NCBI GenBank assembly: GCA_910578565.1
Contig: CAJTQF010000006.1
Span: 1-64,000, forward strand
Direction of reading: 5' to 3'
DNA from: an uncultured Christensenella sp.
Lineage (GTDB): Bacteria > Bacillota > Clostridia > Christensenellales > Borkfalkiaceae
Length of the DNA stretch: 64,000 bases
Notes under the pieces: generated by a model
The model's database searches: none
Told to the model about the DNA's origin: nothing
Seen by the model: the letters and a program-made list of their open reading frames with translations, nothing else
Program-made: the position numbers and the translations under genes
In this document: piece after piece, positions 43,201-53,185 of the stretch
Position numbering within the stretch: the first letter of the stretch is position 1
Layout of the letters: every line of letters begins with the position of its first letter

Positions 43201-43944
43201 ATGAAGTTCTTAAGAAAAATTATCGCGCTGGTTATAGGGGTGGCTTTTGTCGCCGCAATCGTTATCAGCATAGGCTTGATATTTGCCGTAAAAAATATAA
43301 ACGTTACAGTTCTTTCTTACAGTGAAGACAGTTCCAAAAATTATGCCGACGCAAAAAAATCGTTGTCGGCTATCAAGGGTGAAAGTATTCTTTTCGTGGA
43401 TTCGAAAAATATAAGCAGAGCAATTGACGGCTGTAATTATTCGCTGGTTTCCTATGAAAAGGTTTACCCTTGTACGGTCAACGTTACCGTAAAAGAAAGG
43501 CTTGAAACATTTGCCGTTTCCGTCGGTGGGCAGTATTCTTTTTATGACGCCGACGGGGTATATCTCAGAAAAGGTACTGAAAATATAAACAGTCTCGACG
43601 GTTCGCCAAATATAGAAGTTACGGGCGTCGCAATAGAAGAAATGGGTGGCGTGGCAAAAGTTGCGGGAGCATTTAAAGAAAAATTCAATGCTTTGCGTTC
43701 GCTCGTTTCAAGTATCGGATACGACGGCAATTCACAGATTGAAGATTATACGGAAAAACTGTTTTTCAATTTCAAGTGCGGTCTTGTGATTGAGTTTGAT
43801 AATTATAAAGAACTTACGGAAGAAAAGATAGAAGCGGCTTGCAATCTTTTTGCAAAACTTTCAGACAGGCAAAAACTCGGCGGGGTTTTGCGTTGCTATC
43901 AGGTTGAAGACGGTAGCGTGAAAACCGTCTATTTCAAACGCTGA
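43201..43944 (+). CDS. ftsQ: Cell division protein FtsQ/DivIB
   Basis: 247 residues. A basic start and membrane helix (about 8-32) are followed by a POTRA-like domain (INVTVLSYSE ... VNVTVKERLETF) and a beta domain. This is the DivIB/FtsQ plan, which with FtsL and an FtsB-like protein controls FtsW-FtsI. A terminator follows the gene. Confidence 0.88.
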   Translation: MKFLRKIIALVIGVAFVAAIVISIGLIFAVKNINVTVLSYSEDSSKNYADAKKSLSAIKGESILFVDSKNISRAIDGCNYSLVSYEKVYPCTVNVTVKERLETFAVSVGGQYSFYDADGVYLRKGTENINSLDGSPNIEVTGVAIEEMGGVAKVAGAFKEKFNALRSLVSSIGYDGNSQIEDYTEKLFFNFKCGLVIEFDNYKELTEEKIEAACNLFAKLSDRQKLGGVLRCYQVEDGSVKTVYFKR

Positions 43945-43974
43945 TTGCCAAAAAATTCCAGTTATATTTTCATT

Positions 43975-44004
43975 AAAAAAGCGGTCTGAGCAGACCGCTT
44001 TTTT
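43975..44004 (+). terminator. Terminator inside the dcw cluster
   Basis: AAAAAAGCGGTCT and AGACCGCTTTTTT form a perfect 13-bp stem with loop GAGC, 31 bases after ftsQ. It splits the cluster between ftsQ and ftsA. Confidence 0.9.
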
Positions 44005-44015
44005 GCTTGTTTTAG

Positions 44016-44045
44016 TTGACTTTATATAAGGGTTTATTATATAAT
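44016..44045 (+). promoter_or_regulatory. Promoter for ftsA-ftsZ
   Basis: TTGACT (44016-44021) and TATAAT (44040-44045) are 18 bp apart, immediately after the terminator. It would give ftsA-ftsZ its own transcript. Confidence 0.75.
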
Positions 44046-44103
44046 ACTGTATGTGACTGCAATCAGACGTTGTCATATAAATTTATTAAGGCGGCAGCAG
44101 TAT

Positions 44104-45249
44104 ATGCGCAATAACAGCGTGGCCGTGTTGGATATACGTTCTTCAGAAATTACCGCAGTTGTCGGTGAAAGGGGCGTAAACAATACTTTCATTATAAAAA
44201 GTAAATTTTCCTGCGATTACGACGGTTATGCAGAAGGCGAACTTTTGGATGCCGAAGGCTTTTCCGAAGCTGTTGCCGACGTTTTGAGTAGTACCGTCGC
44301 TTCGTTAAGGGGAGTGCGTTCCGTATACGTCGGAGTTCCTGGCGAGTTTGTGCGCGTTATAAATACGGACAAAGTGGTAAGTTTTCCTTCGGTGAAAAAG
44401 ATAACGCCGCGCGATTGCGAATGCCTTGCCGAAATGTCGGCGCCTTACGAGTCGGACGAGTATCAGACTATACGTCACAGCTGTCTTTATTACGTCTTGT
44501 CGGACAAGCGTAAAGTTATTGACCCCGTCGGGGAGTTGAGCGATAGTTTACAGGGTAAATTCAGTTTTTATCAGTGTAAAAACGACTTTATAGATATACT
44601 TTCGGAAGTTTTTAAAAAGTTCGGAAGTATTACACATATAAATTTAATACCGGCTATTCATGCCGAAGGGGTTTATCTCATAGACCCTGAAAAGCGCGAC
44701 GAGTATGCCGTGCTTGTAGATCTCGGGTATATATCTTCGACTTACAGTGTCGTATGCGGAAACGGACTTGCTTTCAGCGAATCGTTTTCGGTGGGCATAG
44801 GACATATCGCTGTTTATTTAATGAACGAACTTGATATTCCTTTTGAAGTTGCAACTGCGTTTTTGACTATGGTAAATCTTAACGCCAAGGAAAAGTTGCA
44901 AAGCCGTGAAGATTATCTTTACGAAGGAAAAGTTTACAGTTTTCCTACAGTGCTTTTGCGTGATAAAATACGCGAAGGGCTTGACGGAATTTGCGAGACG
45001 CTTGAAGAATGCCGTTACAGTTTTAAAGAAAAAAATCTTGAAACCAAGCCTTTGAATATTACGGGCGAAGGGGTAAGAGTAATAAGGGGAACAGCGGAAC
45101 ATTTTTCAAACAGGCTCGTCAAAAACGTTGAAATTATTTCGCCGAAAGTTCCTTATTATGACAAGCCGCATTTCAGTTCGCTTTTAAGCCTTTTGGACAC
45201 GGCAATCAACGATAAAAAATCAACTACTTACAGGAAATTATTCAATTAA
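44104..45249 (+). CDS. ftsA: FtsA-like cell division ATPase
   Basis: 381 residues from the ATG at 44104. Actin-like ATPase folds are seen with LDIRSSEITAVVGERG near the start, VRSVYVGVPG, and the VLVDLGYISSTYSVV phosphate loop. It is shorter than usual FtsA (about 420) and the ending (TTYRKLFN) is only weakly like the amphipathic membrane helix. It should tether FtsZ, encoded next, to the membrane. The divergence from usual FtsA is noticeable. Confidence 0.85.
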   Translation: MRNNSVAVLDIRSSEITAVVGERGVNNTFIIKSKFSCDYDGYAEGELLDAEGFSEAVADVLSSTVASLRGVRSVYVGVPGEFVRVINTDKVVSFPSVKKITPRDCECLAEMSAPYESDEYQTIRHSCLYYVLSDKRKVIDPVGELSDSLQGKFSFYQCKNDFIDILSEVFKKFGSITHINLIPAIHAEGVYLIDPEKRDEYAVLVDLGYISSTYSVVCGNGLAFSESFSVGIGHIAVYLMNELDIPFEVATAFLTMVNLNAKEKLQSREDYLYEGKVYSFPTVLLRDKIREGLDGICETLEECRYSFKEKNLETKPLNITGEGVRVIRGTAEHFSNRLVKNVEIISPKVPYYDKPHFSSLLSLLDTAINDKKSTTYRKLFN

Positions 45250-45264
45250 CGGAGGGTTATACAT

Positions 45265-46527
45265 ATGTTTAACGATTTAGCCGGCAATATGGGGAGCGGC
45301 AACATTTCGGGCAATGCCAGAATTAAAGTTATAGGCGTGGGCGGCGCGGGTAATAACGCTGTAAACAGGATGCTTGAAGCGGGGATAAACTGCGCTGATT
45401 ACTACGTTGTCAATACTGACAGTCAGATTCTTGCGCTTTCGCCTTGCAATAAAAAAATACAGATTGGCAGTTCGCTTACCAAAGGACTCGGCGCGGGTGC
45501 AGACCCCGATATCGGCAGGGCGGCGGCTGAAGAAAGCAAGGAAGCGTTGACCGAAGCTATTAAAGATACAGACCTTCTGTTTATCACCGCCGGTATGGGT
45601 GGCGGCACCGGTACGGGTGCGGCTCCCGTTATTGCAAAAATAGCGCGTGATATGAAAATTCTTACCGTAGCGGTCGTTACCGAGCCTTTTGGTTTTGAAG
45701 GCAAAAAGCGTATGGAAAACACAGCGAAAGGTCTTGAAAATTTAAAGAAATATGTAGACACTCTCATTATAATTCCCAACGATAAAATTAAGACCGTTGT
45801 TTCTGAAAAAACTCCTATGAAAGAAGCGTTACGTATTGCGGACGAAATTCTTAAACAGGGAATAAAGGGCATAGCTGAACTTATTGTAAATCCTTCGCTT
45901 ATAAATCTTGACTTCGCCGACGTTAAGACTATTCTCAAAGATAAGGGCATAGCTCATTTGGGTGTAGGCGTAGCTAAGGGCGAAAACAGAATTATCGAAG
46001 CGGTCAGGGTCGCGGTTAACTGTCCCCTGCTTGAAACTACCATTGAAGGCGCCCGCGGCGTGATTTTGAACGTAGTCGGCGGGGAAGATCTTACTTATTC
46101 GGAAGTTGAAGACGCTGCCGAGCTTGTCAAGAGCGTGGTAGACGCCTCGGCAAATATTATTTTCGGTGCAAGAATAGACCCGAACGTTCAGGATGAAGTT
46201 GAAATTACTGTTATTGCAACAGGTTTCCCCGGTTATGATTACAAGGGAATGGAAGATAATACCCAAAGGGGTTACCAGAGCGGAAGAATTTACGACCAGC
46301 CTCGTTACAAAGACGATCTTTCTTCGTCGGGCAGAATGTCTGTAAGCGAACCGTACTACCGCCAGCAGCCTGTTCAGCCTATTCAGCCGCAGTATCAGCA
46401 ACCTGTGCAGCCTGTAATCCGTCCTTTACAGCGTGAAGACGACGTGATTGAGCGTCCCAACGACAAAAACGTGCCTAAGTTTGCGCAGATGATGAGAAAT
46501 CTCAATAAAAGGCGCAACAACGAATGA
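45265..46527 (+). CDS. ftsZ: Cell division GTPase FtsZ
   Basis: 420 residues. The tubulin signature GGGTGTG is near residue 113, N-terminal GVGGAGNNAVNRM binds nucleotide, and a Gln/Pro-rich linker (about 365-395) leads to the C-terminal peptide DKNVPKFAQMMRNLNKR, which contacts FtsA. It forms the division ring. GGAGG precedes the ATG. Confidence 0.97.
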   Translation: MFNDLAGNMGSGNISGNARIKVIGVGGAGNNAVNRMLEAGINCADYYVVNTDSQILALSPCNKKIQIGSSLTKGLGAGADPDIGRAAAEESKEALTEAIKDTDLLFITAGMGGGTGTGAAPVIAKIARDMKILTVAVVTEPFGFEGKKRMENTAKGLENLKKYVDTLIIIPNDKIKTVVSEKTPMKEALRIADEILKQGIKGIAELIVNPSLINLDFADVKTILKDKGIAHLGVGVAKGENRIIEAVRVAVNCPLLETTIEGARGVILNVVGGEDLTYSEVEDAAELVKSVVDASANIIFGARIDPNVQDEVEITVIATGFPGYDYKGMEDNTQRGYQSGRIYDQPRYKDDLSSSGRMSVSEPYYRQQPVQPIQPQYQQPVQPVIRPLQREDDVIERPNDKNVPKFAQMMRNLNKRRNNE

Positions 46528-46543
46528 TTTTATAAAAAACATT

Positions 46544-46572
46544 AAGCACACCGTAGCGGTGTGCTTTTTTTG
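46544..46572 (+). terminator. Terminator after ftsZ
   Basis: AAGCACACCG pairs with CGGTGTGCTT around TAG, followed by T's, 17 bases after the ftsZ stop. Confidence 0.88.
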
Positions 46573-46636
46573 AACTGATTTTTGTTTTTAATGCGGTTTT
46601 CGTGCTATTTTTACAAAATTTTTAATAGAATGTATT

Positions 46637-47971
46637 ATGCGCATTAAATTTTTGGATGCATACGAAAGTTTTTACTTTATAGGTATAGGCGGGGTAAGTA
46701 TGAGCGGACTCGCCAAATATTTGTTGTCACTCGGTAAAAAGGTTTGCGGCTGCGACGCTGTTTCAAATGAGTATACCGAAGAGCTGAGAAGTTGCGGCGC
46801 GGAAATATTTATAGGCGAACCGTCCGACAGCGTTGCGGAATACGACTTGATTGTTTATACGGACGCTATTAACGACAGTGACGTACGGCTTACGGAAGCG
46901 CGTAAACTTTCAAAAAACATTGTTTCGCGCGGTCAGCTTTTGTATGAAATCAGCCGTGATTTTAAAAAAGTAATTGCTGTTTCTGGCTGTCACGGAAAAA
47001 CAACGTGCTGTGCAATGCTGGCACATATTTTTTCAGCCGCAGGAAAAAAGTTTGCGGCGCACATCGGCGGAAAAGATTTAACTTTCACAAATTTTTATTA
47101 CTGCGGAAACGATTTTCTTATTACGGAAGCGTGCGAATACAAAAAGAATTTTCTTTTGCTTAAACCGAACATATCGGTAGTTCTTAACAGCGAACCCGAT
47201 CATTTGGAATGTTATGGCAGCGAAGAAGAATTGAAAAGATCTTATATTCAATTTGCGGACTGCGCGGATATTTCGGTATCTTTGTACTGCGATTTGCCAA
47301 CAGGCGGTATAACTTTCGGGTTTGATAAATCGGCGGATTTTTATGCTAAAAATATTAGAAGCGGCGGCGGAGTTTTTTCGTTTACGGTATTTGAAAGCGG
47401 CGGCGAGCTTGGAACGGTAAACCTTAACGTGTACGGCAAGCATAACGTTTTAAACGCTTTGGCAGCGACTGCGGTCGCAAGAAGCGCGGGTATTCCTTTT
47501 GAATTTATTCGCGATGGTCTTTCATCTTTTTCTGGGGTGGAACGCCGTTTTGAAAATATAGGAAGCGTAAACGGCGCGGAGTGTATTGCGGATTATGCCC
47601 ATCATCCCGCGGAACTGCGCGCTACAATCCGCACGGCAAAAAAAATGACGGAAGGTAAAGTTTTTGTGGTTTTTCAACCGCACACTTATTCGCGCACAAA
47701 AAATCTTTTTAAACAATTTGTTAAGGTTTTGGCGCCTTTGAATAATTTGTTTATTTATAAGACTTTCGCCGCCCGCGAATATTTTGACGACTCGGGTAGC
47801 GCGTTGACTCTTTCGCAAAGCCTGAAAAAGTCAAAGTACGGCGACAGCTCAAACGACATTGCCGATTTCATTTCAAAAGCGCAAAGCGGAGACATCGTTC
47901 TGTTTCTCGGGGCGGGAGATATATACGGAATTGCAAAGGAAGTATTGAAAAATCAATTTTCACACAAATAA
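46637..47971 (+). CDS. murC: UDP-MurNAc-L-alanine ligase
   Basis: 444 residues. N-terminal FYFIGIGGVSMSGLA, ATP-binding VSGCHGKTT near residue 117 and the late motif FQPHTYSRTKNLF are typical. It adds the first amino acid to UDP-MurNAc. A TAGAAT box ends 5 bases before the ATG and no ribosome site is visible, so it may be leaderless. Separate transcript from ftsZ, with its own terminator. Confidence 0.95.
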   Translation: MRIKFLDAYESFYFIGIGGVSMSGLAKYLLSLGKKVCGCDAVSNEYTEELRSCGAEIFIGEPSDSVAEYDLIVYTDAINDSDVRLTEARKLSKNIVSRGQLLYEISRDFKKVIAVSGCHGKTTCCAMLAHIFSAAGKKFAAHIGGKDLTFTNFYYCGNDFLITEACEYKKNFLLLKPNISVVLNSEPDHLECYGSEEELKRSYIQFADCADISVSLYCDLPTGGITFGFDKSADFYAKNIRSGGGVFSFTVFESGGELGTVNLNVYGKHNVLNALAATAVARSAGIPFEFIRDGLSSFSGVERRFENIGSVNGAECIADYAHHPAELRATIRTAKKMTEGKVFVVFQPHTYSRTKNLFKQFVKVLAPLNNLFIYKTFAAREYFDDSGSALTLSQSLKKSKYGDSSNDIADFISKAQSGDIVLFLGAGDIYGIAKEVLKNQFSHK

Positions 47972-47982
47972 ATTTTAAAAAT

Positions 47983-48007
47983 AAGCGCGCCTGTAGCGGG
48001 CGCGCTT
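47983..48007 (+). terminator. Terminator after murC
   Basis: AAGCGCGCC pairs with GGCGCGCTT around a 7-base loop, followed by T's. Confidence 0.85.
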
Positions 48008-48127
48008 TTTCATACCTTATTATATAAAAAAAATAAAAAACGCCGTCATTTTGTTGTTATTTTGTTTAACTAATGTTATAATAAAATTGATTTGTTATCG
48101 GCAAAGATAACACGGTGGAGAATACCA

Positions 48128-51100
48128 GTGAACAACAAAAACAAAAATAATAAAACTTCATATATTTTCACAAAGGAAACTTTGGGAATGACGCTGATGC
48201 TGTTCAGCGCAATAGTATTTTTAATGCTTTTGACGGGCAAAGCTGTTTTTGGTCCTGTAGGAACTGCGATTTGTACGTTTATGTACGGAACATTCGGTTA
48301 CGGTTCTTATCTTGTTATCGGACTTCTTGCGTATTTGGGTGAAGTACTTGTTTTTGAAAAGAAGATAAAAGTTCCTTTTAAACTTGCGTTGGCGATATCT
48401 TTGACTGTACTTATGGCTTTCTTTTTGTTCCACGCAGCGTCAAGCAGAAATTTGTCCGTTGACAGCTACGGCAACTACATAAAAGACTGTTATATCAGTG
48501 CTTCGAAAGGATATGCCGGTTACACTTTCGGCGGCGTGATTTCTGCGCTTATAGTTTATCCTTTTGCTAAGTTTACAACCTTTATAGGCGCATACGTTAT
48601 ATTTTCTCTGCTTACCGTTCTCGGCGGATATTTTATTTACTTTGTCGTACGTCGTCCCAGATTCCGCAGGAAAGAAGCGATAAACGTTGTAACAGACGAA
48701 GTTGCGGAAACGGAAGTTGCGGCAAGCCGTTCTTTGCGCACGTCAGAAGTTCCGCTTGAACAGATGTACGAACAAAGTGAAATAAGGCAACCCCGTGAAA
48801 TTAAACGGGAAACAGTAAGTCGTTACGAGCCTGTTCAGGATGATGAAAAGTATTCAAGGAAAAATCTTAACAGAAAAATTTTGTTTGAAAAGGGCGAGTT
48901 TGCTGCGGAAAGCTATCGCCGGAATCTTATTTTTAACGAAAACTCATATTTCAACCGTCCGATAAACGTAAAAGATACATATTTGAATAATTTTACAGAC
49001 GGTAAGGCAACGTCTGTACCGCAGGATAAAAGTTATTCGGAAAGTTATCAGGAAGACGTTTTAAACCAACCCGTAACTTCCGCGCCTACAAATTATGTGT
49101 ATGGCGATAAGCCTGTTGAAAATATCAATGACTTCGAGCAGGTTTCAAGCGGCGTATATCAAATCCCGCAGGAAGCCGTAGAAGAAGATTATCTTTCAGA
49201 ACCCGTTTCCGAACCTGTTGAAGAAGTTTCTTCTTCCGACAGTGAAGAAATTTATTCGGTCGAGCAGCCTGTTGAAGAGGAAGTAGAAACTGAACAGTTT
49301 ACACCGCCTGTCCGTCAGGAAAGCAGTTTTTCAATGCCTGTACGCGAAGCCGTTGAAAAGCGTGAAGAAGTAGTTGCGGAAGAAAAGACGGAACCGCTGG
49401 TTAAGGAAGAAAAACCGGTGGACAAGGCGGCAATTAATCTTGCAAATCTTTTCAGTGCTTCAAATCCTGCTTTGAGCGATAATGCAATTGAACCCGATAC
49501 GTCGCGTATGTCTTCAAGAATGACAAGCTCAAGCAAGGCGGACTTGTTTGATTATAGCGATGACGACGATGACGATATGGACGGGACGGGATTTTCCGCG
49601 TTCGGCATAACTCCCGGGTCTTCATCGGCAACAAGGGAAGTAAAGGAAGTTAAAATTGAAAGACCTGCAGTTCAGCCCGCAGTTGTTGAAGAGACTAAGC
49701 AGGAAGAAAAACCTAAACACGTTTGGAAAAAGTACGTAAGACCTACTTTGGATTTGCTTGACGATTATCCCGAAAGCAATAACGTAAACACAGGTGAGAT
49801 AGACGACAATAAGCGGACTATCGTTGAAACACTTACGCGATTCAAAATTAGCAGCGAAGTTTCAAACGTTATTATAGGTCCCGCAGTAACACGTTACGAC
49901 GTGATTATTGAAGATAAAACCAAGATAAAGCAGTCGTTGAATTACCGCGAAGCTATTGCTATGGCGTTAATGAAAGAAAACGTAACAGCTTATCTTAACT
50001 TTTCAAAGGGTGCGCTGTCAATCGAAGTACCGAATAACAGGCGCGCCATCGTAGGATTGAAGAGTATGCTTGCAAGTCCTGCGTTTATTAACAGTAAATC
50101 GAACACAATTACTTTTGCTCTCGGCAAAAATGTTGAAGGCGACGTTATGTGTCCCGATATTACTAAAATGCCCCACTTGCTCGTTGCTGGTACTACTGGT
50201 AGCGGTAAGTCCATTTGTTTAAGTTCGCTTCTTATCAGCTTATTATATAAATACGGTCCGGAAGAGCTTAGACTCATTCTTGTCGACCCCAAGCAGGTTG
50301 AATTTATTTCCTATGATAAATTGCCCCATCTTATGATTAATGAAATTATTTCCGACGTGGATAAGGCAATTAAGGCGTTGAACTGGGCAATAAAGGAAAT
50401 GGAACGCAGATATTCGTTATTCAAAGATATGACTGAAAATGGTATTGCAACAAAGAATCTTGACGAATATAACGCGCACATAGCCGAAGGCGAAGAAAAA
50501 CTTCCTAAGATAGTAATTATTTTGGACGAGTTCGGCGATTTGATGTTGCAGGCTAAAAAAGACATTGAAAGCAGAATAATAAAGTTAGTTCAAAAAGCAC
50601 GCGCGTGCGGTATCCACCTGATTCTTGCAACACAGCGTCCTTCGGTTGACTGTATTACCGGTCTGATTAAGTCGAACCTGCCTACGCGCATAGGCTTTAA
50701 GGTAAACTCGTTTGACGACGCGCGTACGATATTTGATGTCGGCGGCGCGGAAAAACTTTTGGGCAAAGGCGACCTGTATTTCCGTTCGGCGGAAAAGCCC
50801 GAACTTTCACGTATTCAGGGCTGCTTTGTGGACACTCACGAAGTACAGAAAGTCACCGACTTTGTTAAATCACACAATGAAACTTACTTTGACCAGAGTG
50901 TTTCCGACTTTATTAATACGGTAGAAGTTGAAGAGAGTCCTTCGTCAATGAGTGAAGACGGCGGAGCGGAAAGCGAAGCAAAGATTGATGAGACGTTTAT
51001 TAAGGCTTTGAAATATTGTATAAATTCCAATCAGGCTTCCGTATCGATGATACAGCGGCGGTTCCCCGTCGGATATATAAAGGCCTGTAAGATAATCGAC

Positions 51101-51208
51101 TGGATGGAAAATATGAACTATATTACCCATTCTGAAGGTTCTAAGCCCAGAAAGATTTTACTTACGAGAGAAGATTTTATAAAGACTTACGGAGATATTG
51201 ATGATTGA
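48128..51208 (+). CDS. ftsK: DNA translocase FtsK/SpoIIIE
   Basis: 1026 residues from the GTG at 48128, chosen for the GGAG site 12 bases ahead. Four membrane helices (about 15-180) are followed by a ~350-residue acidic Pro/Glu/Ser linker. The motor has Walker A GTTGSGKS and Walker B VIILDEFGDLML; a winged gamma domain (NQASVSMIQRRFPVGYIKA) at the end reads KOPS-like sites. It pumps chromosomes through the closing septum. Its stop overlaps rimO. Confidence 0.95.
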   Translation: MNNKNKNNKTSYIFTKETLGMTLMLFSAIVFLMLLTGKAVFGPVGTAICTFMYGTFGYGSYLVIGLLAYLGEVLVFEKKIKVPFKLALAISLTVLMAFFLFHAASSRNLSVDSYGNYIKDCYISASKGYAGYTFGGVISALIVYPFAKFTTFIGAYVIFSLLTVLGGYFIYFVVRRPRFRRKEAINVVTDEVAETEVAASRSLRTSEVPLEQMYEQSEIRQPREIKRETVSRYEPVQDDEKYSRKNLNRKILFEKGEFAAESYRRNLIFNENSYFNRPINVKDTYLNNFTDGKATSVPQDKSYSESYQEDVLNQPVTSAPTNYVYGDKPVENINDFEQVSSGVYQIPQEAVEEDYLSEPVSEPVEEVSSSDSEEIYSVEQPVEEEVETEQFTPPVRQESSFSMPVREAVEKREEVVAEEKTEPLVKEEKPVDKAAINLANLFSASNPALSDNAIEPDTSRMSSRMTSSSKADLFDYSDDDDDDMDGTGFSAFGITPGSSSATREVKEVKIERPAVQPAVVEETKQEEKPKHVWKKYVRPTLDLLDDYPESNNVNTGEIDDNKRTIVETLTRFKISSEVSNVIIGPAVTRYDVIIEDKTKIKQSLNYREAIAMALMKENVTAYLNFSKGALSIEVPNNRRAIVGLKSMLASPAFINSKSNTITFALGKNVEGDVMCPDITKMPHLLVAGTTGSGKSICLSSLLISLLYKYGPEELRLILVDPKQVEFISYDKLPHLMINEIISDVDKAIKALNWAIKEMERRYSLFKDMTENGIATKNLDEYNAHIAEGEEKLPKIVIILDEFGDLMLQAKKDIESRIIKLVQKARACGIHLILATQRPSVDCITGLIKSNLPTRIGFKVNSFDDARTIFDVGGAEKLLGKGDLYFRSAEKPELSRIQGCFVDTHEVQKVTDFVKSHNETYFDQSVSDFINTVEVEESPSSMSEDGGAESEAKIDETFIKALKYCINSNQASVSMIQRRFPVGYIKACKIIDWMENMNYITHSEGSKPRKILLTREDFIKTYGDIDD

Positions 51209-52532
51209 TTTTTCGCAGAAGTCATTCGGAATTATTTCTTTAGGTTGCGACAAAAACAGGGTTGATTCCGAAAAACTTTTGTCAATAATTAAAGAGCGCG
51301 GCGCCGTTATTACCGATGATATAGGCGCGGCGCAAATTTTGATAGTGAATACTTGTGCTTTTTTAAATGAAGCCCGTAAAGAAGCCATAGAAACTGCGCT
51401 TGACTGCGCTACCTATAAAAACGGTAATCTTGAAAAACTGGTTATTACAGGTTGCTTGCCGCAAAAATATATCGGCGAAACTTTTGACAGTCTTATCGAA
51501 GCCGATTTGTTTTTGGGCACAAACGATTACGATAAACTTTTTGAAGGTTTAGAGCGCGCCTATCTCGGCGACAGGGTTAATTTGGTAGGTTACGGAAAAG
51601 AAACTTATTACTCGGGCAGAGTGATAACAACGCCGTTGCACTATGCTTATCTCAAAATAGCCGACGGTTGCAATAACCGTTGCACGTATTGCCTTATTCC
51701 TAAAATCCGCGGCAAGTACGAAAGTTATCCTATGGAGCGGCTTTTGGAAGAAGCGGAAAACCTTGGCGAAGTTTCCGAACTTATTCTTGTTGCGCAGGAC
51801 GTGACGAGATACGGCATAGATTTGTACGGTCAAAAAAAATTAAGAGAGATTTTACAAAAGTTGACAGCACTTGTCAACATTAATAATGTAAGATTACTTT
51901 ACTGTTATCCCGATATGATTGACGAAGGGTTGATTGAAGAGATAAAAACCAATAACAAAATTGTAAAATATCTTGATATTCCGTTACAGCATAGCGAAGA
52001 CAGGATTTTAAAATTGATGAACAGAAAGGGAAGCAGAGCGGAATATCTTAAACTTTTTAATGTGTTGCGCAGTAGCATTCCCGAAATAGCCATACGGTCA
52101 ACGTTTATAACGGGATTTCCTACCGAGACAGATGAAGAAGTAGAAAGTCTTTGTGATTTTTTGCGTGAAGCTCAGCTTGACAATTGCGGTTTTTTTGCTT
52201 ATTCCAGAGAACCTGATACTGCGGCGTTTAATCTTAAAGGGCAGATTAGCTATGCCGAAAAACTCAGACGCGTCAAAAAATTATATTCGGTGCAGCGGCA
52301 AATTTCCGCGGATAAACTTAAAAAGCGGGTCGGCACAACTTTAAGGGTGCTTTGCGACGGGATTGATTATGATAAAAACTGCTTTTTCGGGAGAGCGTAT
52401 TTCAATGCGCCCGATATTGACGGTAAGGTATATTTCAATGCCAATAGCGCCGTGCAAGGTGAGTATTACAACGTCGTGATAGAAAAAAGCGATAGCTACG
52501 ATTTGTACGGTAAAACGGAGGATTTTGAATAA
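51201..52532 (+). CDS. rimO: Ribosomal protein S12 methylthiotransferase
   Basis: 443 residues from the ATG at 51201, with GGAG 6 bases ahead. Three domains are seen: an N-terminal Fe-S part (GCDKNRVDSE, NTCAFLNEAR), the radical-SAM centre CNNRCTYCLIP near residue 150, and a TRAM domain at the end. It adds a methylthio group to an Asp of S12. The GCDKNRVD start distinguishes RimO from MiaB. Confidence 0.93.
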   Translation: MIDFSQKSFGIISLGCDKNRVDSEKLLSIIKERGAVITDDIGAAQILIVNTCAFLNEARKEAIETALDCATYKNGNLEKLVITGCLPQKYIGETFDSLIEADLFLGTNDYDKLFEGLERAYLGDRVNLVGYGKETYYSGRVITTPLHYAYLKIADGCNNRCTYCLIPKIRGKYESYPMERLLEEAENLGEVSELILVAQDVTRYGIDLYGQKKLREILQKLTALVNINNVRLLYCYPDMIDEGLIEEIKTNNKIVKYLDIPLQHSEDRILKLMNRKGSRAEYLKLFNVLRSSIPEIAIRSTFITGFPTETDEEVESLCDFLREAQLDNCGFFAYSREPDTAAFNLKGQISYAEKLRRVKKLYSVQRQISADKLKKRVGTTLRVLCDGIDYDKNCFFGRAYFNAPDIDGKVYFNANSAVQGEYYNVVIEKSDSYDLYGKTEDFE

Positions 52533-53185
52533 TGAACGAGCAACAAGATAATAACGGTAAATTTTATAAATTTGCGGCAGGCAAAGGCGTAATGAATTTG
52601 CCTAATAAACTTACAATCAGCCGCGTTGTTTTAATTCCCATATTCATTTTGTTTTTTTATCTCAATTTTACCGCGCATTATTTTGTTGCATTGGGTGTTT
52701 TTTGTATCGCAGGATTAACCGACGCGCTTGACGGAATTATCGCCCGCAAGTATAACCTTGTTACAAATCTCGGGAAGTTTTTAGACCCGATTGCAGATAA
52801 AGTTCTTGTGCTTTCCGGTTTCGTTGTTTTTTTGACCGTTCCTACGATTTTCACTGCAAATCTGGATAACTGGGCGTTAATAGTAGCGGGATGCGGAGTT
52901 GCTTTAATTCTTGCCCGCGAAATTATTGTGAGCGGATTCAGAATGGTTGCGGCAAGCGCTCATATTGTTATAGCTGCGGATAAGATAGGAAAGTATAAGA
53001 CGGTGACTCAAGATATTTGTATAATCGTTCTCTTAATCGGCGTCGGTATAGCCGAATTTACGGACCATTTGGCAGGGCAAATTGTAAATTATATCGGACT
53101 TGTGCTGTTTATGTTGTCCGTTTTATTAACGGTGATTTCAGGCATAAATTATATAGCTAAAAATATAGCAGTGTTAAAGCAATGA
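52532..53185 (+). CDS. pgsA: Phosphatidylglycerophosphate synthase
   Basis: 217 residues, multi-pass membrane protein. The CDP-alcohol phosphotransferase motif begins DALDGIIARKYN and ends GKFLDPIADK. It makes phosphatidylglycerol phosphate from CDP-diacylglycerol. About 20 residues precede the usual family start MNLPNKLTISR; GGAGG before 52532 supports the longer form. It overlaps cinA by 4 bp. Confidence 0.93.
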   Translation: MNEQQDNNGKFYKFAAGKGVMNLPNKLTISRVVLIPIFILFFYLNFTAHYFVALGVFCIAGLTDALDGIIARKYNLVTNLGKFLDPIADKVLVLSGFVVFLTVPTIFTANLDNWALIVAGCGVALILAREIIVSGFRMVAASAHIVIAADKIGKYKTVTQDICIIVLLIGVGIAEFTDHLAGQIVNYIGLVLFMLSVLLTVISGINYIAKNIAVLKQ

